Positions 10,440 through 22,750 of a stretch of DNA of 64,000 nucleotides are shown in pieces. Where the stretch lies: assembly GCA_029204225.1 (NCBI GenBank), contig CM055107.1, positions 28,049,410-28,113,409 of the forward strand, read 5' to 3'. The notes beneath the pieces are model-generated. The model did not search any database. It had not been told where the DNA came from and was given only the letters and a program-made list of their open reading frames with translations. A program made the translations under genes and the position numbers. Positions within the stretch are counted from its first letter, which is position 1, and each line of letters starts with the position of its first letter. The DNA is from Diphasiastrum complanatum. Its lineage: Eukaryota; Streptophyta; Lycopodiopsida; Lycopodiales; Lycopodiaceae.

Positions 10440-13400
10440 GTATTGATAATTATAAATCATTCTCATCATTTACATCATTCTCATCATCACACAAGTCTTG
10501 ACACTCATCTAAATCTAGGTCTAGGTATAATCGTAAATTTTCGATCGTGTCTCTTTGATGATGTGAGCAACCCTCATATTCAATCTCCTCTTCTTCTAAT
10601 TCTATCTCATCCAAACGTGGGGGCCTCAAATTACCCCCAATTTGGCCTTATACGGTCATAGGAATCTCGTCATTTCCATTTGTATCTTCTTCTCCCATCA
10701 TTTCCACATCATTTGGAGTTTGGATGAGTGGTTTAGGTTCTTCCAAAATGTCCTCGAAATTGGGTGGTGGTTCTTCGTGTGTATCCAATTCAACAACATC
10801 TTTTCTTTCAAACACACGTCATTTTTTTGCATTAAGTTGGATCACATACCACCATCTTGGGTCTATTTGATTTGGATGAAATATAATCTGCCAAAGAATT
10901 AAAAAAATTAAGTTAGTCCTATAAGATTGATACATAAATAAATGACATTGGAACTGTAGAGTCTCACCTGTTCGCAATGTCGTGGCAATAGTAAAGTGTC
11001 ATAAGAGTCCATCGATATACATTTTGTTGAGTCGATTTCAAAAAACTTTGAGTTATTATTTCTAATCGTGGCGTTGCTTCCACGATAGATGACCTTAATT
11101 CATTTTACATCAAAAATAAAGTATTTGTCGTTAGTCTCATAAAAGACTTCATAAATATGTTGCAATGTGCCGACATAGTCTAGGTCGTCCGAAATAGCAT
11201 TAGGGTCCCTTGCACTAGAACGACTCTCTTGTTGAAAGTTGGCCATTATACCACAATCATATGTACATCGCTTGTTGTCAACTCTCTCAACACGATAATG
11301 GTGTTCATATGCCCACATGGCAGTGTATGATGTATACTAAAACACAAAAAAAAAAAAAAAAAATGTGTGTAATTCAAAATACTATTTATATATTGAGTAA
11401 TACAAAAACAAAACTTCACAAAAACAATACGACACTAACCTTCCGTCCACATCCACGAACAAATTCCCATTCTAATTCGGTCACTTCTTCTCCTTTTTTG
11501 GATGCTTTTAGCATCGTATCAAAAACCCATTCATGAAGGTAAAGGCTCCAAAAGTTCGTCGTTCTCCAACACTCTCCTTCTTCTTCGATTGAAATTTCTT
11601 CTTCGTTTCAATGTTATGTTTCTTTCCTTTTTGGCTTCTTCATACTTTGAAATCCACTTTTTTATTTGTCCACAGTTATATAATATGAACGTGTCAATTT
11701 TCTCTTTTAATTGAGGTGAAAGTCTCTTTTGCACACCATTTCCTTGTGGTACTTCACCCTTAACACGTTCATCTTCTTCTTCACACCACATGTTTGGACT
11801 TGCAGGATGCAATTGTGAGATTATTTCGGTGATATAAAACAAAGGTTCCTATACAAGCCAACTTTCTACAATGCTACCTTCTGTCCTTGCCTTTTGTCTC
11901 ACAAAGCCCTTCAAAACTTTCATAAAGCACTCAAGGTAGAACATTCATCTCGTGTGCACAGGTCCTGCAATTAATACTTCTGCGACCAAATGCACTAGAA
12001 GATGAACTTGTATATCAAAAAAGGAAGTTGGAAAATCTCTTTTCACCAAACATACCATTTTGATCATTTGGATTTTCCTGGAATCCAATTCACTATTGTT
12101 TATTTCTTTTGAGGAAATCCACCTGCAAGATTGATAGTACATTAACACATAAAAATATTGGCTATGTTGTAAAGGTCTCGAGATGTCATAGGCTTGAATA
12201 CCATTCCAAAGAATGCACAATTCATTGACCAAAGTTGCAAGATACACATCCATGTTCTTGGCTTTGTATTTTTCTGGAATCAATATAGCCAATAACAAGT
12301 GTCCCGCTTCCGTTTCAATTCTCAACCATGGAGGTATGTTATAATTAACAAGCACAACTGGCCATGTGGACCAAGTTGGCACTTGAACGCTAAAAGGATT
12401 TACGCTATCCATAGCAAGGCCAAATCTCAAGTTACGAGGTTCATTTTTAACCTCGAGCCATTAGTCTTCCATATGTTTCCATGCAGGCTAGTCACTTGGT
12501 ACTCGCATCACATCATTTGTAGATCAATTGTTGAAATGCCAATCCATTAGTTGTGCCAAAGATTTACATCAAAATAAATGTTGCAATTGTGGGATAATTG
12601 GAAAATGTCGTAACACTTTTCATGGCACTTTATCCCCTTGTACGTCTTCTCAAAAAATGTGAAGTGTTACATATTGAACATTGAAGCTTTTCTAAATGCT
12701 CACCTCTATATAGAACATGGTCTTCTGGACATGCATGTATTGTGTTGTAATCCATTCCAAGCATGGTCATCATCTTTCGTGCTTCTTTTTGTATTTTAGG
12801 TATCACGTTTTCTTTCGGAAGTATTCGATGCAACAACCTAAAAAAAGAGCAATATGAGTTGTTAGAAAAGACAAAAAATCAACTTAATGTAATTACGCTA
12901 TAAAGTACAATAGTTGTGTTATGCTAAATACCTGAATATTGATGTCACGCTACGATCACTGCATTTGTATGTTGCTTGAAGGTTTAGAATAAGTATTGAT
13001 GTAGCTAGTCTCGAAATGGATGCTCCTGGATACAAAGGAGTGTTTGCCTCCTTGCGCAATAGAATCTCGTCTTCATCCATCTCAAATTGTTCGTGATCTC
13101 CGTTTTCATTAGAAGATACGTGCATAGCATCATTCTCATTTGTTGCAAAGTAAGATTCAAATATATTGTGCATTGCTTCGTCGTGTTGCATCCCATCATC
13201 ATTAGAATCAAGTTGATTACTCGTTTTTCCAATTGTATTTGCTTCATGAACTTGTTTTGTTCTTTGTTCTCTCATGTCTATTAAAACTTGACGTTGCTTG
13301 TAACTAAACACGGATGGATCAACTTCGTGGAATGGCATTCGATTTATTGGCTACACACATTAAACAAATTCAATTAGTGACGTATATAAATTGACGAATA

Positions 13401-13640
13401 TTGTAATAAAAAAACAATCATGTAAAGTTAACAAACCTCAACGTCTTTCAAATTTGATGATTGACCCTCATATTTTGTCCAAACTTCCACAAATGATTTT
13501 CAACAATGCATCTTTCACGCATCTTATGCCCATCACACTTGATGCATGTGCACCATATTTTATCTTGAAAATAGTTTTTTTTCAAGAAACAAACATCAAG
13601 TACATGTCACTTTACCATAAAATTTATAGTCATATTTAAC
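10440..13640 (-). mobile_element. Degraded CACTA (En/Spm) transposon, transposase gene remnants
   Basis: Minus-strand pieces appear in the family order. At 13640-13440 there is an N-terminal Cys-rich segment (CTCIKCDGHK and a later VENHLW) like the transposase-associated domain. At 13338-12919 is an acidic region ending EANTPLYPGAS. At 12836-12630 is the HACPEDHVLYRGE zinc-binding stretch. At 12430-11945 is the TNP2-type transposase core (RFGLAMDSVNPF, WPVVLVNYNIPPWL). At 11945-11531 is a DUF4218-like part (VLKGFVRQKARTEGSI, EEEDERVKGEVPQG). At 11318-11100 is a DUF4216-like part (RVERVDNKRCTYDCG). At 10880-10440 is an acidic C-terminus. Intron-like gaps and stops interrupt it. I could not find the CACTA terminal inverted repeats or target duplications, so the element's ends are undefined. 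Confidence 0.8.
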
Positions 13641-14107
13641 CTATAGTAACAAAGTCTTTATGAATAAGAAAACATGCATTTTATTATTTACCTTGTTGAC
13701 TTGAGAAGTGTCTTCATTGCTAGATCGATCTGAATGTAATCCATCTCTTTGGGATAAACTGCATATATGCACAAGTACAAAACAAATTATTGTATGATTC
13801 TCATGTTTTGATTATTAATTAGTACGATTCTTATACGTTGTCACTTACATGATTTTTTTGCATCTAGTTGCAGGTTATAAATGCATTCCTATCCTTCTTC
13901 TTTTTTATCACAGGTATGAAAGTTTAACTCCAATATGCATTAAAGTTTTGCCGTTGGTTTTCAATTTTTTTTTTTTTCATTTTAATATGCATTAAAATTT
14001 TGTCGTTGATTTTCTTTTTTTCTTCATTTCAATTTCTTAGGGTTTATTGTAATGTTTTGTATGTTTATGAATGTGGAAAATATGTTGGGATCTAGCAGTG
14101 GTGAGAG
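13641..14107. other. No gene seen
   Basis: AT-rich sequence with T-runs. It probably belongs to the 5' part of the CACTA element, but no terminal repeat is visible before the copia fragment begins at about 14108. Confidence 0.4.
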
Positions 14108-15113
14108 CTTGGGAGATCGTGAGTGGAGGGAGAAAAATGAAAAAGCTATGGCAATGATTGCATCCTCAGTAGATGACAGCATAATGCTAGATCTTTCATC
14201 GACTTCAAACGCGAAAGAATTGTGGGAAGAACTACAAACAAAGAATGAGTCTTGATTCGTAATCAAGTCATATTCTTAGAAGATCAATTGACTTACCTAC
14301 AATGGGATGGCAAAGACCTTACCACATTTGTACGAAAGATAAAAGATCTGTTTATTTCTTTGCAAAATTCCGGCACTGAAAATACAATCTCAAAGGAGAA
14401 ACAGCTTAGCTATTTTCTTCGTGCCCTACCCAGGTCATTCCACACAACTCAAACTTTACTGGAAAAAGATTCGACTATGACACTTCAAAAAGAAATAGAT
14501 GGAGTCAAGGAGGAAGTAGAAGCACGAACACTATGACAATAATGGTGATTCCGAAAAAGCTCTATTTACCCAGAATAATAAGTCTTCAAAGAAGTTTAAG
14601 TCTAAGAGGGAGTCATCTAAGAAGAATGAAAATCATTCGAATGAATCTAAGACAGATGATTCGACAATCTGGAAAACAATAGAATTATTCTGGTGATAAG
14701 AAGATCTGCAACAGATGGTAATTGCTGGTTAAATCCAAAGATTGAATGCATTCATTGTCATAAACGAGGTCATGTAGCAGTAGACTATTATCAAAATCCT
14801 AGGAACAAGAAGGAGCAGAATCGAAGCAAACCTTCAAATTCTAATTTTGTCAAAGACAAAGCAAGAATCCTTCAGAGCAGCGGAAGAGAGGACGACAAAA
14901 AACTCAATAGCGTATGTTTCTACTGACTTATGTTGTTCATCAAATTCACAGATTCGAGAAGTAGTTCTTGATTCGGAAGCCACCTCACATTTTGTTCCCT
15001 TGAAACAAATATTGTCTGAGTATAAGAAGACGAATTATCCAAGATTTATTATACTTGGAGACGGTTCTAAGCATACAGTCGACAAAACTGGTGTACTAGT
15101 GTACTGTGGCTAG
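14108..15113 (+). pseudogene. Copia gag-protease remnant (family 1, copy 2)
   Basis: The plus-strand frames match the minus-strand element at 5640-7075: EWREKNEKAMAMIASSVDDS, LQWDGKDLTTFVRKIKDLF, then IECIHCHKRGHVAVDY and the protease box LDSEATSHFV at about 14970. In the protease box the catalytic-site Gly of DSGATSH is Glu, which should abolish activity. The gag is cut at its 5' end (no LWKLKTSL segment, no primer site, no LTR). Stops and frameshifts separate the parts. Confidence 0.75.
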
Positions 15114-15339
15114 ACACAAATCAGGGTGAAAAGAAACTAGAGGAAGTTCTCTATGTTCCTACTCTTGATAAAGATCTTGTATTCGTAGCTAAGATAGTTG
15201 ACACAAGAATGTCAATAACCTTCACAAGGAACTCTTGTAAATTGTTTGATGAAGATTCTGATAACCTGGTTGCCAAAGGCATCAGGAATGGTAATTTGTA
15301 TCATTTGAGCATCCGAACTAGAATTGAACAAGCTAATCA

Positions 15340-15975
15340 ATGTCATTGGGTGATGCAAAATACTTTATAATGTTTATTGATGACTTCAGCAGGTTCGCTA
15401 TAGTATACTTTATTCATACAAAATCAGGAGCTTTCGAGAAATTTGTTGAGTATACGAATTGTACTGGGAAGCAGACGAGCAGCAAGTTGAAGCAAATTCG
15501 CACAGATCGTGGAGGTGAGTACATTTCCAATGAATTCAAAGCTTTCTATACTGATCGAGGTATTGTGCATACAAAGACAACATCATACACACCTCAACAT
15601 AATGAAATGGCTGAACAAAGAAATCGTACACTTATGGAAGCTGCCAGGTGTATGATGGCTCATGCGAAAGCACCAAAAGAGTTATGGGCGGAAGCAGTAG
15701 CTACGTCAAACTATCTTCAGAATCGAATTTTGAAATCAAGAATGCTGGATAAAACTCCTCATGAAGTATGGTGGAAGTCGAAGCCAAATCTGGCTCATGT
15801 TCGGACATTTGGATGTGCAGTTTATATGCACATACCAGAAAATTTGAGGAAGAAACTTGATGATAAGATAAAACAAGGTTTTCTGGTAGGATTCGAGTTG
15901 CATTCTTCATATTATCAAGTTTATATACCCGAAACTGGAAAAGTAAAGGTTGTACGAAAAACCAGTACTTCCTAG
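15340..15975 (+). pseudogene. Copia integrase core (family 1), open for 211 codons
   Basis: The open frame contains the integrase core with all three acidic positions of the DDE triad in recognisable context: FIDDFSR, RTDRGGEY and HNEMAEQRNRTLMEAAR. It continues through LWAEAV, NRILKSRMLDKTPHEVW and RTFGCAVYMHIP. The HHCC zinc finger and the LWHKRLGH pre-integrase segment are missing: the sequence jumps from EQANQ (about 15340) straight into the core, an internal deletion of roughly 250-300 bp relative to complete elements. The last codons after about 15957 come from an unrelated repeat, so the polyprotein is fused to foreign sequence and terminated. There is no reverse transcriptase. Confidence 0.8.
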
Positions 15976-16636
15976 CATCTTGTGTATTGGATCTTAGGAC
16001 AGTAAGTTGTCCTACATGGACTACTGTCAGAATATAGGGCTTGAGAGAAGAGTTAGTACAAAGAGGAGACTAGATGGTTATTCTCTGTTGAATCAGTTTT
16101 TAGAGACTATACGTTGAATGTCTAAAAAAAAAAAAAAATTGGTAATCACCAGTCTGGACCGGTTTCAAAGTTGGGGCATCAAAGCCTATTGCGTATGCAG
16201 TCACACATACATCAATGACACGGTGTTAGACACAATACTGTTGACTTGCATCCATATCATCCTATCTCCAATCCTGAGATTTGCATTTGCATATCCCTCT
16301 ATGCATGGGTCCGAAAGTGGGCATTGCCTTACATCTGATGGAACTGGGAGCATTTGCCATTTAGGTCACAGGTGGGTTTTTGCAGGTATGAAGACACCAA
16401 ATTGTTCAAAGATGTTGTGGTCAAATCCAATCCGGTTGCAGATGGATCCTAAGGGCTAAATCGATAACCTTTGGGTAGGAAGCTGTTGAAGACATCCTAC
16501 CAACTCACTGTGCTTAGCATCACCTAGCAAGGGTGCTGAGCCGACTAACCTTGATCCACCACCAGGAGCCGGTCTGTAGAACCAGAGACTCTGGGTCCGC
16601 CGTATGGGGACCATACTACCCAGTGGTAGTCGCCAA
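15958..16636 (+). mobile_element. 3' internal region of a gypsy-type element (copy A)
   Basis: The stretch from AACCAGTACTTCCTAGCATC onward is shared with 21645-21985 (same strand) and with 53531-54200 (opposite strand). It is noncoding in all copies. In the copy that is contiguous with integrase (18-22 kb) it lies downstream of the coding part, so it is the 3' internal region. It joins copia integrase at about 15957 with no spacer. Confidence 0.65.
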
Positions 16637-17292
16637 TGTTAGCTGATATTTTCGCACAAAAAATCGGACTAATATTGAAGTTTAAGTTCGCAATAATTGA
16701 AAAAAACCGGCATGTAAAGCTTGGTTATTAGAGAAAAATCGGCACAAATTTGCCTTAGGTCTGGGTCCCAGCCCACCCTAAAGTGGTTAGACACAGTTTA
16801 AAAGTACAAAAATGACTTTCAAAAAAACCGTCAAAAATATTTTGTGGTCAATTTTTGTAAGACCGAACAAGAGTGCCGGTTCACCTAGAATTGGGTCCCA
16901 GCCCGTCCTAAATGAGGCTAGAGTAAATTTTGCGGCCTTAGAAATGGCCGGTAAATATTTTACGGCTTTTCAAAAAAAATGGCCAGTTGTAAAAAAATAG
17001 TCGGTACGACCGTGCTAAAATCATACCATGTACTGAGTCCATTTTTACTAATATATGATCACTCAGTGTATTTTTCAGGGAAACCGTGTTGTCGTGGGAG
17101 CCCTAGTCATGAATGCCAGAAAAGTCAACCACAGAAGAAAAAATCGAGAAAGAAAAGCTTCGGGTAAAAACGGGATCGGGAAATATGGATTCAGTGTCAA
17201 GGAGTCACAGAAACCCTAACGGCAAAGTTTGAGCAATTTACGGACAATTAACAAAATGTGTGGGCCAAGTGGTTACCCAACAGGCCAATGTT
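16637..17292 (+). repeat. Probable LTR, truncated (gypsy-type family 2, copy A)
   Basis: Starts TGTTAGCTGATATTTTCGCAC. The same sequence starts at 53530 and 25915 on the minus strand, and all three copies change flank exactly at TGTTAG, which supports an LTR edge. Conserved landmarks are GGGTCCCAGCCC (twice) and ACGGCTTTTCAAAAAAAATGG. This copy stops matching the others at about 17292, after GTTACCCAACAGGCC. Confidence 0.6.
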
Positions 17293-18064
17293 GAAAGTGA
17301 TTTCATGGTGAGGGTTGTTGATTGGTTGTAGTCCATTTTCATAGTAGTAGGCTGATATCTTGAATGAGTGGGATGGTTTGGTGTGAGTAATGGGTTGCTG
17401 ATTTTTTTAGCCATTGTATCTTTCTGTTTTTTTTACAGACTTTTGGTTTAGTTTTCTCTCAACTTAACCGTTAACATTTCAATCGCACCGTTCATATTCC
17501 ATAAACTTTCATTTTTTTCATTTTTACACCAATTCGATCGGACATGCGTAAAGTAGAGAAAACTGCATCAACATGTCTGGCTCTGATTTTTGCTACAAGG
17601 TTCATGACCAGAGTTTCCACGAACCGGCTACCTAATTGTGCATTGAGGTATGTTCTGATTTTTCAAACTCTATTTGTACCAATAAACATAAAGTAGTATG
17701 TTTTGTCATGAACATGTTATGGTGTGTGATAGTAGGGTTTTTTCACATTTCCAACTAAATCGTTATAAGCTTTTTTGTTGGGAAGCAAGTAAGTTTCATG
17801 AAGTTCTGGTTGTAAGTTTTTTAAGTTAAATCGGAATGCAATGTGAGGTTATTGCTATAGTCAGCTACATGTGAATAAGGTTTTTATAAAGCATTTTTGT
17901 GAAGCAAGGAAGGTTTTATAGACTGCTTACATCTGTTTAGTAACAAGGTCATATAAATTTGAGTTCGGATGTGTTTGCATTTTGTGGTTACACTCGTTCA
18001 ACTGAGTGAATAACGGGTCGATTGTGTGAAAGCTACGTCTACAAGCCCTAAAGTTCGCCTTAAT
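17293..18064. other. No gene seen
   Basis: AT-rich noncoding sequence with no recognisable domain or second copy in the window. It ends sharply where gypsy integrase begins. Confidence 0.4.
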
Positions 18065-19329
18065 AGGGGGCACATTGTACAGACGAGGTGTAGAAGGGTT
18101 GTATCGTAGATGCGTCACTCCTAAAGAAGCCAAATTTATACTAGAGGAGTGTCATGATTCTGCCTGTGGGGACCACTTTGCCGGCCAACTCACAGGGCAG
18201 AAAATTCTGAGACGAGTTACTGGTGGCCGACACTATTCCAAGATGCTCATTTACATGCCCGGAACTGCAACACCTGTCAACGAGTTGACAAGACGGATAA
18301 TAGGGTGCGAGTTCCAATACAGGCATGTCTCCCCTTTGAAAAATGGGGCATCGACTTCGTTGGCCCAATACACCCAGCTTCATCTAGCCGGAAACATTAT
18401 ATCATAGTGGCCACTGACTATTTCACAAAGTGGGCCGAGGCACGAGCTGTGGCCAAAGACAATGCAAAAGAAACTGCTTGGTTCTTACTAGAACAGGTAA
18501 TAGGCCGGTTCGGTACACCCAGAGAACTCATCTATGATAGGGGTACCCATTTCCTAAGCAAAACTATCAAGGCTTTGACGATCAAGCACCAGAAAAGCAC
18601 ACCCTACCACCCGCAAGCCAACGGTCAGGCTGAAAGCATGAACAAACAACTAGTGGGTATTCTAAGGAAAACTGTATCAGACCGACAGAGGGATTGGGAC
18701 AAAAAACTATATTCGGCATTGTGGGCATATAATGCCACCTATAAGACCAGTACCAACCACACGTCCTTTTTTCTAGTGTATGGCCAAGAATGTGTGCTGC
18801 CAATAGAAATAGAGCTCCCATTCTTGCGGTTTGCCATGAAGCATGACCTAGGAGAGAAAGAATCAATACAGCACCGACTGGACACTTTACAAGACCTGGA
18901 TGAGCACCGAATAGCTGCCCTAAATCACCAAGAAACCCACAAAAGACGCATGAAGGAGATTCATATAGGAACATGCGCGATTACCAGTTCAAGCAGGGGC
19001 AGTTAGTGTTGTTCTACGACGCTAGACACGAGCTGATGCCTCAAAAGTTGGGGCCACACTGGAACGATCCATATGTAATAGTGAAACTATATGAAAATAA
19101 CACGGTTAAGCTAGCCGAGTTGAACGGTGAAATTTTTAAGCACCGAACCAACAAAACAAGATTAAAGCTTACCGTAGTTAAAGAGAAGCCGAAGTCACCT
19201 TTACAATATGTAACACCTTTTCCTGTTCACCTTTTAAGGTATCGAAGTGAACGACCTAGAAGCATCACGAATACTGGAAACACTCAGCGAATCAAAAGTA
19301 GCCTTGGTGACCTTGTACATATACGCTGA
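18065..19329 (+). pseudogene. Ty3/gypsy integrase (family 2)
   Basis: The plus strand encodes the zinc-finger part (GDHFAGQ, then in another frame YWWPTLFQDAHLHARNCNTCQ, giving the HHCC set). The catalytic core is open for 233 codons from 18305 with the triad in context (FEKWGIDFVGPI, IYDRGTHF, PYHPQANGQAESMNKQ). A C-terminal segment (RDYQFKQGQLVLFYDARHEL, KLGPHWNDPYVIVKLY) follows at 18973. Two frameshifts, at about 18214 and 18960, separate the parts, so the protein is not made intact. There is no RT or conventional RNase H upstream. Core and C-terminus look less decayed than most elements here, suggesting a younger insertion. Confidence 0.85.
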
Positions 19330-19419
19330 AAGGAAGGGTGCGAAAAACCAACACAAAAATTCATAAAATCAAAAAAAATACAAAAAGATTATTGTTGGGA
19401 TATGGAACTCACCCAGGAG

Positions 19420-20055
19420 CTTGGGACATATACGTTGAAGGTAGACGGAGCCTGCAGACATTCGAATAGAGAAGGTGCCATAGGAGCAGTATGCAGAATC
19501 TGAACTAGCCAGTATAGGAGTCCTATTAGGGAAAGGATTCACGAACAACACTGCCGAATACAAAGCCCTTCTAATTAGTCTGCAAATGACCATGCGAGTT
19601 GCGCAAACTATAGGCAATTACAGGGGATTCACAACTCCTAATCCGAGGTATGACTGGCGTATACCGACTCAAAAACAGGACCTTACAGAAATATGCAATT
19701 GCCATAAACGAATAACTAGAGAGTTTTCCCACATCGAATGGATGCATATTCCACAAGCACAGAACCAACGTGCTGATAGTCTAGCTGCGATAGCCTACGA
19801 CCATGATTATTACTGGCAATGTGAGCCAAGTAGGGTAGTCATTTCACCCATAACCATTGCTGCGGAGCTATGGACAATCCTAAAAGCCCAAGCATGGTAT
19901 GGAGTTCGGTGGATCGGAAGTCTGATAAACCAAGTAGGTCTAGAGAATCTCCAACTCCTAGTCCAATTACATCAGTTAATGAGCCATGAACTATCTAGAA
20001 CTTGCTTTAGGTCACACCATAGTAGCATAACCCATGGGTTAATGCACACGGCTTA
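19420..20055 (+). pseudogene. Second-type (RVT_3-like) RNase H downstream of integrase
   Basis: Starting near 19430 the translation gives YTLKVDGACRHSNREGAIGAV (first catalytic Asp). After a frameshift comes GFTNNTAEYKALLISLQM (catalytic Glu), and later REFSHIEWMHIPQAQNQRAD followed by SLAAIA. The IP-x-x-QN-x-x-AD-x-LA ending is typical of the plant/archaeal-type RNase H carried as an extra domain by Tat-lineage gypsy elements. The usual GDSQLVV segment with the next Asp is replaced by unrelated sequence, so it is probably inactive. Its place after the integrase C-terminus differs from the RT-RH-IN order. Confidence 0.7.
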
Positions 20056-20212
20056 AGTACATAGTAAAACCCTGCCCTAGCATGAACCTAACAGATACAC
20101 ACGGAAGGGGAGAGGGGTGTACAGCTTAAAGATTTTTTGTACATTCAACACATTGTATATTCATGTATATAAATGCTAAAACACAGGTGATAGAATTCAC
20201 TGCTGAAAAGAG

Positions 20213-21191
20213 AATGGAAGACCCATAGAGCAGTAATCAGCCCGAGCAACGCCATAGAAAACTGATGAGGTTCGTACTGAAGGAAGGACAGAGGACCGAC
20301 ATAGAAATCCAACGTCTGAAAGAAGAATTGAAGAAACGAAAGAACCTACGAATCAGAGTCACTAACGAGCTGGTTAGCACCAATAAGGAGCGAGATACCT
20401 GAAAGCAGAAGTACAATTACCTCAAGGAGGCTAGTGAAAGACGGCAGATAAGCCATAGGGAGGGGTATAAAGGGCAGGAAAAGATCCTAGCCAACACCAA
20501 GGTGGAAGTAGCTGCAACCGAAACTACCGTAGCCATGCTATCTAGGCAGTTACATGAGTATCAGAGAAAAGAAGCTGCAAGAGGACCAATCAGGCCTTAG
20601 AGTTCCCGCAACCCTTTACCCGCTTACCCTGTTCACCACAAGGAAATTTTGTCGGACAATCTGTTCTACAAAAATTTTGATGCTTACAGCTTATATCTAT
20701 CGCCCATGGAGTTTCCGCTAGATATCTAAGTTTTTGAGCTACGACCATCCACGAGTTCCGCCCTCAGATTCACATGGCCACTCATCCTAGGTAGTTTTGA
20801 AAACTACAAAGATTCCTGCGAGAGCTTATGTAGGTTCTCAATTGTTGTCGCGCACCAGTAAGATGATATCATTAGATTGGCTGGCCACTGTGCCTACTTC
20901 CTGCAGAATTGGCTACTACAACCTTGGGGCGCTAAGACTAAACCCACCAGGATTCACCTTACCAAATGGTGGTACAACCGCAATGAGTCCATGGAGTCAG
21001 GAGCGGACCTAACATTGCACCTGCGGATGCGTGACAGAACTTCCAGGGAACGCAAAACCCTAAATGAGATGTTTTATTCTAAGTTCCTGGAAGGTGACGA
21101 TCCAGCCCTTGTGGATGTAACAGAAGTGGACCCCAATTACACCGGGGAGTTGAAAAACCAACGGGCGGAAATGTGCAGGAATGCACTGTAA
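20213..21191 (+). pseudogene. Coiled-coil ORF region of the gypsy element (family 2)
   Basis: From an ATG at 20213 the frame reads through a long charged, heptad-like stretch (IQRLKEELKKRKNLRIRVTN, KYNYLKEASERRQ) with a few stops. An open 104-codon segment at 20877-21191 follows (NWLLQPWGAKTKPTRIHLTK; ending RAEMCRNAL). It has no enzymatic motif. Gag-like proteins and extra ORFs of Tat/Athila-type elements often have this composition, but I cannot assign it firmly. Confidence 0.4.
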
Positions 21192-21985
21192 CCACCCACC
21201 TCACTATTATGCATCATACACTAGACACGGTATGGTGAGCATCTGTTGCAAGTCTTAGTTTCTATGCATACATCTTTATTGCATCTCTATAAAAACCCTG
21301 AGCTGCATTTGGACATTTGCTAGTTTCTATGGGCATAAATGACTGTATAGACACAGAGTTGAGGGGGGGTTGAGAAAGGAAAAAGTGGGAACAAAATCAG
21401 TGCAGTGGGGTGGGGAGTGACTCCATCGCCTAATGGGTAAGGCACAGAAAAAATATATATAAAAAAAGAAAAAAAAAACAAAAAAAAAAAAAAAGACTGA
21501 GAGAAAAGTAAATGAAAGAAGAAAAAAAAAAAAGACTTCAACCGTCTCTATCAGATCTCGAACCAATTTGTGAGGATGAGTGATGCCTCGCACATCCATA
21601 AGAAGTGAGGACAATTTTCCTAATTGATTCCATAGACTAGTGGAAAACCAGTACTTCCTAGCATCTTGTGTATTGGATCTTAGGACAGTAAGTTGTCCTA
21701 CATGGACTACTGTCAAAATATAGGGCTTGAGAGGAGAGTCAGTACAGAGAGGAGACTAGATTGTTATTCTCTATTGAATCCGTTCTTAGAGAGTATAAGT
21801 TGAATGTTTAAACAAAAAAAGAATTGATAATCACCAGTCTGGACCGGTTTCAAAGTTGGGGCACTAAAGCCTCATTGCATATGCATTCACACACACATCA
21901 ATAACACGGTGTTAGACACAATACTGATGACTTGCATCCATATCATCCCATTTCCAATCCTGAGATTTGCATTTGCTTATCCCTC
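21192..21985 (+). mobile_element. 3' noncoding region of gypsy-type family 2 (copy D)
   Basis: This includes the TGACTCCATCGCCTAATGGG block, an A-rich stretch at 21445-21535, and the CCAGTACTTCCTAGCATC block shared with 15958 onward and with the minus-strand copy at 53531-54430. Homology ends at 21985 (TATCCCTC), before any LTR, so this copy is truncated at its 3' side. Confidence 0.65.
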
Positions 21986-22319
21986 CTGCTGTTTTTTTTT
22001 AAATCATATTGTGTGTGAAACTCACGTGTGTTGGTTGATTGAGTGTAGTATGAGGAGTGGTCATATCCTATTGATTGATGAGAAGTGTTCGAATTGGTTA
22101 GTCCCTGTTTGTCTGTGAATGTGTGTGATCATGTCCTTGGTTCACTTCGATTCTTGCATGATTACTTTCTGAGCAACCCTTTTTGAGTTTGAAGCCTTCA
22201 CTGCTATGCGGGTCAGTTATAAAGTCATGACCCATTGTCGGTGAATCTGCCATGCCTTAGTGCATCAAAAGCAATCTATATCAGACTGTTAGAGGCCTCT
22301 GATTCTACTATGACCTGTT

Positions 22320-22750
22320 TGTGACCTACAACGAGCTGCCTGCCGTAAAAAAATCAGAGACTTGCAAATTGTTTACACCCTATCTTCGTTGCCCATCTGC
22401 CTTGCTCACTAGCTGCCTACTACCCGCTGCTACTGTACTGCCTGCGGACCTGCTGTTTTTCAGCCTGTCTAAGCCTACCTGTGGGCTGCCTGCCTGCCAC
22501 GCGACCTGTTGCGGCCTGCCCTGCCTGTTTGCGGCCACCTGTGGGCTGCCTGCCTGCCTGCGGACCTGTTGTTTTTCAGCCTACCTGCGGCCACCTATGG
22601 GCTACCAGCCTGTATGTGACATACTGTGCCCTGCTTGCCCTGCTGGCCATGCGATCTGCTGCTGGCCCTGCGACCTATCTGCCTAACTGCAACCTACCTA
22701 CAACCTACCTGCGAGCTGCCGGTGACCTGTGCGACATGCCTGCCTGCTGA
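22320..22750. repeat. CTGCC-rich degenerate repeat
   Basis: C/T/G-rich sequence built from CTGCCTGC, GCGGACCTGTTG and CACCTGTGGGCTGCC words, with one larger unit repeated about 118 bp apart (22441 and 22559). It yields overlapping Cys/Pro/Leu-rich open frames, which reflect composition rather than a gene. Confidence 0.7.

Noticed and set aside
21320-21716. Phe-rich minus-strand frames of 73 and 129 codons
   Set aside because: Translation of an A/T homopolymer region in the 3' part of a retroelement.
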